A stretch of 27,833 nucleotides of DNA from JAKEGK01 sp036507695. Lineage in GTDB: Bacteria > Pseudomonadota > Gammaproteobacteria > SZUA-152. The notes beneath the pieces were generated by a model. That model was not told where the DNA came from. It saw nothing but the letters and a program-made list of their open reading frames with translations, and did no database searches. Below, piece by piece: positions 23,406 to 27,833 of this stretch; the stretch's first letter is position 1, and every line of letters starts with the position of its first letter. Both the position numbers and the translations under genes were made by a program. Location of the stretch: assembly GCA_036507695.1 (NCBI GenBank), contig DATCIR010000335.1, positions 1 through 27,833 of the forward strand, in the 5' to 3' direction.

Positions 23406-24878
23406 ATGTATACTCAATGCCCCAAGTGTTTGACGTATTTCCAGGTAACCGCCGACCATCTGAAAGTCGCGCAAGGAAACGTGCGCTGCGGCCAATGCAG
23501 CAATATATTCAGCGCTTTGGGCAATCTCAGTGAAATTCCCCCCAAAGGGAAAAGCGATGCGTCATCCCAAACGGCCAAACGCCAAACGAAACCACCTGCA
23601 TCCTCGCCTTCACCCAAGCGTCCGGTCAACAAGGAAAACAACGCTCAGAACAAGCTGAATAGCGCCATTGCCGCTATACAAGCACTGAACCAATCGTCAC
23701 AAAAAATACTTTCCCAAAGCCGCAAAAAGTATGTCACCCAATTGCAACGTCAAGCACAGGCAAAACGAAAGCATACGAATATTGATGCGCGCGCTTCCGC
23801 CGCGCCTGATTTAAATCTGGAAGAACTCGACGCCGACACGATGTCAGCCCTGGCAAATAACATCACCGAAACCGCGGAACCCAGCATTGATTTTGACCAG
23901 GCCCTGGCAGCGGTGGATGAAATTGATATTGATAACGAGCTCGCAACCGGCACTGATGAACGTCCCACAGCATATGATATTGGTAACGACGCGGATATTA
24001 CGCCACCTTTTGACGCTACCCATCTCGTCGAAGACTATGCCATTGATGACGCGCTAGAAGCAGAAGACCTCAAAATAAAACCATCCACCTCAACTGCCCA
24101 AAAATCCAACCGCCAGAATACCGGCGAAAACGAATTTGATTTTTCCGAGTTGAATCTCCCGCCAACGGAAGCATCCGATGTCACGGCGTTTAAGGAAAAA
24201 GCAAACAAGGCCACCCAGAAGCAACCCGCGCAACCGAAAATCAAAACTGGAAAGCCGGTTAAGGCTGTGACACCCCGTGTGACCGAAGCGAAAGCCGAGC
24301 CGCCCGTTGCGATGGTGATTGAAAACAACATTCCAACGCTCGCTATTCCGAAACAATTATTGGAGGATTTTCAGGAAGAACATCACTGGCATCCCGCCCA
24401 TTATCGGGCCATGATTACGTGGGGCCTTGGTAGTCTGATGCTGATGTTTGTGTTCCTGGGACAAACGGTTTATTTCAAGCACAATGAATTGGGCCAGTTA
24501 AGCCAGCTACGGCCATGGATCGCATTTTTCTGCAAACACGCCAGTTGTGAACTTACACTGCTGGCGGATATCGGCCAGATTGAGTTGCTGGGACAGGATA
24601 TTCGCAGCCACCCCAGCTCCAAACAAGCCTTGCTGGTCAGCACCACGATTATTAATAACGCCCCGTTCACGCAGCCGTATCCCGGTTTGCAGCTGAATTT
24701 TTCCGATATGAACGGGGAAAAAGTGGCAATGCGAAACTTTCTACCCAAGGATTATTTACCCTCAAGTATCAATATTGCAAAAGGCATGGAATCCAATATT
24801 CCCATCCAAATCGAGCTTGAAATCGTCGACCCAGGCAAGAATGCGGTAAACTTTGAATTTGACTTTTTCCCAATATAA
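23406..24878 (+). CDS. Zinc-ribbon and DUF3426 membrane protein
   Basis: The 490-residue protein starts with an MJ0042-type zinc ribbon (CPKC at 5-8 and CGQC at about 28-31). A long, polar, acidic low-complexity stretch (about 50-300) follows, then one membrane segment (GLGSLMLMFVFLGQTVYF, about 343-360) and a C-terminal DUF3426 domain with a cysteine pair (FFCKHASCELTLL). The zinc ribbon would be cytoplasmic and the DUF3426 domain periplasmic. Function is unknown, but its position between prmA and dusB-fis is conserved in Pseudomonas-type genomes. Confidence 0.9.
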   Translation: MYTQCPKCLTYFQVTADHLKVAQGNVRCGQCSNIFSALGNLSEIPPKGKSDASSQTAKRQTKPPASSPSPKRPVNKENNAQNKLNSAIAAIQALNQSSQKILSQSRKKYVTQLQRQAQAKRKHTNIDARASAAPDLNLEELDADTMSALANNITETAEPSIDFDQALAAVDEIDIDNELATGTDERPTAYDIGNDADITPPFDATHLVEDYAIDDALEAEDLKIKPSTSTAQKSNRQNTGENEFDFSELNLPPTEASDVTAFKEKANKATQKQPAQPKIKTGKPVKAVTPRVTEAKAEPPVAMVIENNIPTLAIPKQLLEDFQEEHHWHPAHYRAMITWGLGSLMLMFVFLGQTVYFKHNELGQLSQLRPWIAFFCKHASCELTLLADIGQIELLGQDIRSHPSSKQALLVSTTIINNAPFTQPYPGLQLNFSDMNGEKVAMRNFLPKDYLPSSINIAKGMESNIPIQIELEIVDPGKNAVNFEFDFFPI

Positions 24879-25032
24879 TTAGTGACATAGCAATAGTTTT
24901 CTGTTTCGTCAAGGGCGGAAATCACAATTTTAAAAAAGATTCAAAAAATCACCAGAATGGCTTTATCCCTCGTCGGTTAGCGAGTATTATTTCACTTCCG
25001 TTTTTTAGCCCCTTAGCTACAAATAAATTCAG

Positions 25033-26019
25033 ATGCAAATTGGACCTTATCAACTTGCGAATAACCTTGTGTTGGCGCCAATGGCTGGTGTTACTGATCA
25101 GCCATTTCGTCAGTTGTGCAAAAAAATGGGCGCGGGTCTGGCCGTATCCGAGATGGTGTCGTCCAATTCTTTATTGTGGGGGAGCGAAAAAACAAGACGT
25201 AGAGCCAATCATGACGGCGAAGTGGAACCGAAGTCGATTCAAATCGCCGGCGCTGATCCTAAAATGATGGCTGAAGCCGCTCGTTATAATGTCGATAACG
25301 GCGCGCAAATCATTGACATCAACATGGGATGTCCGGCGAAAAAAGTGTGTAACGTCATGGCCGGTTCTGCATTATTGCAAGATGAACCCCTGGTTAGTCG
25401 TATATTGGATGCTGTTGTTGCAGCGGTTGAAGTTCCGGTTACCTTGAAAATCCGTACCGGCTGGGATAAATCGCACCGAAATGGAACACGCATTGCCCGC
25501 ATTGCAGAATCCGCGGGCATACAGGCGCTTTCCATCCACGGTCGGACCCGGGCGTGCGGTTTCAAAGGTGATGCGGAATACGATACCATTGCGGCAATAA
25601 AATCCGTGATTTATATTCCAGTTATTGCTAACGGTGATATAAGCACCCCCGAAAAAGCAAAATATGTATTGGAATATACTGGCGCGGATGGCATTATGAT
25701 TGGACGTGCAGCACAGGGCCGTCCCTGGATCTTTCGGGAGGTAGAACATTTTCTAAAGACCGGGGAAACGCTGCCTGAGCCGAATGTGGCAGAGGTCCGC
25801 GACATTCTTCTTGAACACCTGCATAATCTTTATAAGTTTTACGGAGAATACACAGGCGTTCGGGTGGCACGGAAACATATCTCATGGTATAGCAAGGGAC
25901 ATCCACATGGCGCGGTGTTTCGCCAGTTGGTGAATCGAGTTGACACTGTTGAGGAACAATTACAATTAATTCAGGAATTTTTCGATAAACTGATGATGCG
26001 AGAGGAACTTGCAGCATGA
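25033..26019 (+). CDS. dusB: tRNA-dihydrouridine synthase B
   Basis: The 328-residue flavoenzyme reduces a uridine in the tRNA D-loop (position 17 for DusB). It shows APMAGVTDQPFRQLC, the active-site loop NMGCPAKKVCNVMAGSALL with the catalytic Cys, HGRTRACGFKGDAEYD and the FMN phosphate site NGDIS...GIMIGRAAQGRPW. The fis gene begins inside its last codon (ATGA overlap), the known dusB-fis operon, so the two should be cotranscribed and translationally coupled. Confidence 0.97.
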   Translation: MQIGPYQLANNLVLAPMAGVTDQPFRQLCKKMGAGLAVSEMVSSNSLLWGSEKTRRRANHDGEVEPKSIQIAGADPKMMAEAARYNVDNGAQIIDINMGCPAKKVCNVMAGSALLQDEPLVSRILDAVVAAVEVPVTLKIRTGWDKSHRNGTRIARIAESAGIQALSIHGRTRACGFKGDAEYDTIAAIKSVIYIPVIANGDISTPEKAKYVLEYTGADGIMIGRAAQGRPWIFREVEHFLKTGETLPEPNVAEVRDILLEHLHNLYKFYGEYTGVRVARKHISWYSKGHPHGAVFRQLVNRVDTVEEQLQLIQEFFDKLMMREELAA

Positions 26020-26297
26020 CTACTGAGCTACCCTCAGCACTGGAAAAAAAAGAAACCGTCGAAGCTAGCGGGCTATCTTTAGCTGACCATATTAAACAAG
26101 TCTTGCAGAACTACTATAGAGATTTGGAAGGTCATGAGCCTGCCCATCTTTACCAACTGGTTCTCCAGGAGGTAGAGCGCCCATTATTGGAATCAGTAAT
26201 GGAATACACACGCGGCAATCAAAGTAAAGCGTCTATCGTTTTAGGGTTGAATCGCGGTACCCTGCGTAAAAAACTAAAACAATACGACATCAAGTAA
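26016..26297 (+). CDS. fis: DNA-binding protein Fis
   Basis: The 93-residue protein ends with the Fis helix-turn-helix GNQSKASIVLGLNRGTLRKKL, nearly identical in pattern to the E. coli protein (98 residues). Fis bends DNA and regulates rRNA and many other promoters at growth onset. Start fixed by the ATGA overlap with dusB and by family length. Confidence 0.97.
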   Translation: MTTELPSALEKKETVEASGLSLADHIKQVLQNYYRDLEGHEPAHLYQLVLQEVERPLLESVMEYTRGNQSKASIVLGLNRGTLRKKLKQYDIK

Positions 26298-26765
26298 CGA
26301 GTTGCATTCTTACGCAATTCTTTACTGCCGTTAGCTTGACACAGGAACATTTGGCGCTTACCGGCCAGTCCGGCAAAAGCTTGTGTTGCTTCTCTTGATA
26401 GGAGTTTATGTATGAGAAGATCATGGCTTTGCCTGAGGATCCCGTGAGCGCCAAAAAGCGTCTGCCGGCAATCTTGATAATAGTGGTTTCGAGCACTCAG
26501 TTTTACCAGTGCGTATCCTGCAATCAAAGCGTAATGAAAGAATTGGCAACCGGTGCAGCGTAACAACAACGAACTCAATGGCCATGCCAGATTGCACCGG
26601 CGTATTATTAAAGGTTTCCCAAATCACTCTTCCCTGGCATCCAGCGGCCGGTATTCAATCGCAGCACTGTTCCGGCGTTATGTTGCCAATAAATAATTTA
26701 TAATTAAGGTTATTGCCAATCCGCTGCGGACAGGCAACTGCCGATATAATGGAATGATAAACGAT
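26298..26765. other. Intergenic stretch between fis and purH
   Basis: It contains an 8-bp inverted repeat CCGGTGCA/TGCACCGG (26550-26557 with 26593-26600), a perfect -10 box TATAAT at 26699-26704 without a good -35, and a doubtful 51-codon ORF. No intrinsic terminator with a T-tract for fis is visible. Confidence 0.45.
26408..26563 (+). CDS. Doubtful 51-residue ORF between fis and purH
   Basis: ATG lies 3 nt after TAGGAG. The product begins MYEKIMALPEDPVSAKKR and contains a short hydrophobic stretch (LPAILIIVVSS) and CVSC. It resembles no family I know; a second out-of-frame ATG 4 nt later opens an 11-codon ORF. Spacing to the ribosome binding site is short, so translation is uncertain. Confidence 0.2.
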   Translation: MYEKIMALPEDPVSAKKRLPAILIIVVSSTQFYQCVSCNQSVMKELATGAA

Positions 26766-27833
26766 ATGGCCGCGGTTAAACGAGCGTTAATTAGCGTTTC
26801 CGACAAAACGGGTGTAGTGGAATTTGCGCAGGGTCTGGTTAACTTGCGCATTGAGCTTCTTTCTACTGGCGGCACCGCGAAACTGCTTTCCGGCAGCGGA
26901 ATTAAAGTCAAGGAAGTATCCGACTACACAGGGTTCCCGGAAATGATGGATGGCCGGGTTAAAACCCTGCACCCCAAAGTGCACGGCGGTATCCTGGGAC
27001 GGCGCGGTATCGATGACGACGTCATGATGCAACACAAAATCCTGCCGATTGATTTGGTCGTGGTAAATCTCTACCCGTTTGAACAAACCATCGCTAAACC
27101 GGGCTGTAACCTTGCCACCGCGATTGAAAACATCGACGTCGGCGGCCCCACCATGGTGCGGGCAGCGGCAAAAAATCATGAAGCGGTTGCCGTGATTGTT
27201 GATTGCCATGACTATGCGCACGTTTTGAATGAACTCAGCAAGAACCAACGTAAACTTTCCGCGCAAACCCGTTTTGAGTTGGCCGTAAAAGCCTTTGAAC
27301 ATACCGCCCGTTACGACGGCGCCATTGCGAACTACCTGGGGCAAATGTCTGTCACCGGTGAAAAAACCGGTTTTCCGAATACTTTCAATTTTCAAGTTAG
27401 GAAAAAACAGGACATGCGCTATGGCGAGAACCCGCATCAACAAGCAGCATTTTATGTTGAGCCTGCGCCTAAAGAAGCCAGTGTCTCCACCAGTAAACAA
27501 ATTCAGGGCAAGGAACTGTCATTCAACAATATTGCGGACACCGATGCGGCGCTGGAATGTGTGAAGCAATTCGATGAACCAGCGTGCGTTATTGTCAAAC
27601 ACGCCAATCCCTGCGGGGTGGCGATGGATGAAAATATTCTGCAGGCTTATAACCGCGCGTTCCAGACGGATCCCACCTCGGCCTTCGGCGGTATTATCGC
27701 TGTGAACCGGCCACTGGATATGTGGGCGGCATCGCAGATTATCGAGCGTCAATTCGTGGAAGTGCTGATTGCGCCAGCCATTCTGGATGAGGCGATTCCC
27801 ATACTGAATCAAAAGAAAAATGTCCGGGTGCTG
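26766..27833 (+). CDS. purH: Bifunctional AICAR formyltransferase/IMP cyclohydrolase, 5' part
   Basis: The reading frame stays open for 356 codons to the window edge, against about 530 in a whole PurH, so the gene is cut by the window, not broken. PurH performs the last two steps of IMP synthesis. The N-terminal cyclohydrolase domain shows RALISVSDKTGVVEFA, STGGTAKLL, EMMDGRVKTLHPKVHGGILGRR; the transformylase domain begins with RYGENPHQQAAFY and has KHANPCGVA, the conserved Lys-His motif. An in-frame ATG at 26754 (MINDM...) is an alternative start. The dusB-fis-purH order is the known gammaproteobacterial one, usually followed by purD. Confidence 0.97.
   Translation, partial: MAAVKRALISVSDKTGVVEFAQGLVNLRIELLSTGGTAKLLSGSGIKVKEVSDYTGFPEMMDGRVKTLHPKVHGGILGRRGIDDDVMMQHKILPIDLVVVNLYPFEQTIAKPGCNLATAIENIDVGGPTMVRAAAKNHEAVAVIVDCHDYAHVLNELSKNQRKLSAQTRFELAVKAFEHTARYDGAIANYLGQMSVTGEKTGFPNTFNFQVRKKQDMRYGENPHQQAAFYVEPAPKEASVSTSKQIQGKELSFNNIADTDAALECVKQFDEPACVIVKHANPCGVAMDENILQAYNRAFQTDPTSAFGGIIAVNRPLDMWAASQIIERQFVEVLIAPAILDEAIPILNQKKNVRVL

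Noticed and set aside
26219..26578. 119-residue minus-strand ORF after fis
   Set aside because: It overlaps the conserved fis helix-turn-helix codons and shows no recognisable domain or ribosome binding site.

Overview
The window is a piece of a gammaproteobacterial chromosome. From 13.5 kb to the right edge the gene order (groEL-groES-fxsA, cutA, dsbD, a tlpA-like gene, aroQ-accB-accC-prmA, a zinc-ribbon/DUF3426 gene, dusB-fis, purH) is the core order I know from Pseudomonas-type Gammaproteobacteria, and the proteins read as ordinary members of their families. I do not assign a genus.

Region by region. (1) 4-5324, minus strand: the front part of an operon for an alternative complex III (ACIII)-type quinol-oxidising membrane complex. 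It encodes a pentaheme cytochrome (ActA-like), a molybdopterin-oxidoreductase-like subunit and a four-cluster ferredoxin subunit (together equal to ActB, here split in two), and an NrfD/PsrC-type membrane subunit (ActC-like). Any ActD/E/F genes would lie beyond the left edge. (2) 5325-6259: long non-coding stretch upstream of that operon. (3) 6260-9358, minus: a 1032-residue membrane protein fused to a spermidine-synthase-like domain. (4) 9359-10785: a gene-poor stretch with a 35-residue ORF made only of glycine and methionine, a good ribosome binding site, and many hairpins around it. (5) 10786-12561, minus: an ABC exporter half-transporter. (6) 12562-13506: non-coding, with alternative hairpins, a 151-bp MITE-like element and the groEL terminator. 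(7) 13507-16122, minus: groES-groEL under a perfect CIRCE operator, and fxsA. (8) 16224-19625, plus: a short leader-like ORF, cutA, a DsbD with a duplicated N-terminal domain, and a TlpA-like thioredoxin. (9) 19980-24878: aroQ, accB, accC, prmA and the DUF3426 gene. (10) 25033-27833: dusB-fis and the first 356 codons of purH, cut by the right edge.

The most unusual signals are: the Gly/Met-only ORF and its structured surroundings; a recurring pattern of short tandem duplications (12-15 bp) carrying an ATG and the first codons of an ORF, seen at actB1, accC, a 21-codon ORF before cutA and an ORF near 12.9 kb; the MITE-like element with GTAA ends next to the groEL terminator; and the double DsbD alpha domain. 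Functional statements come from motifs read by eye; no database search was run.
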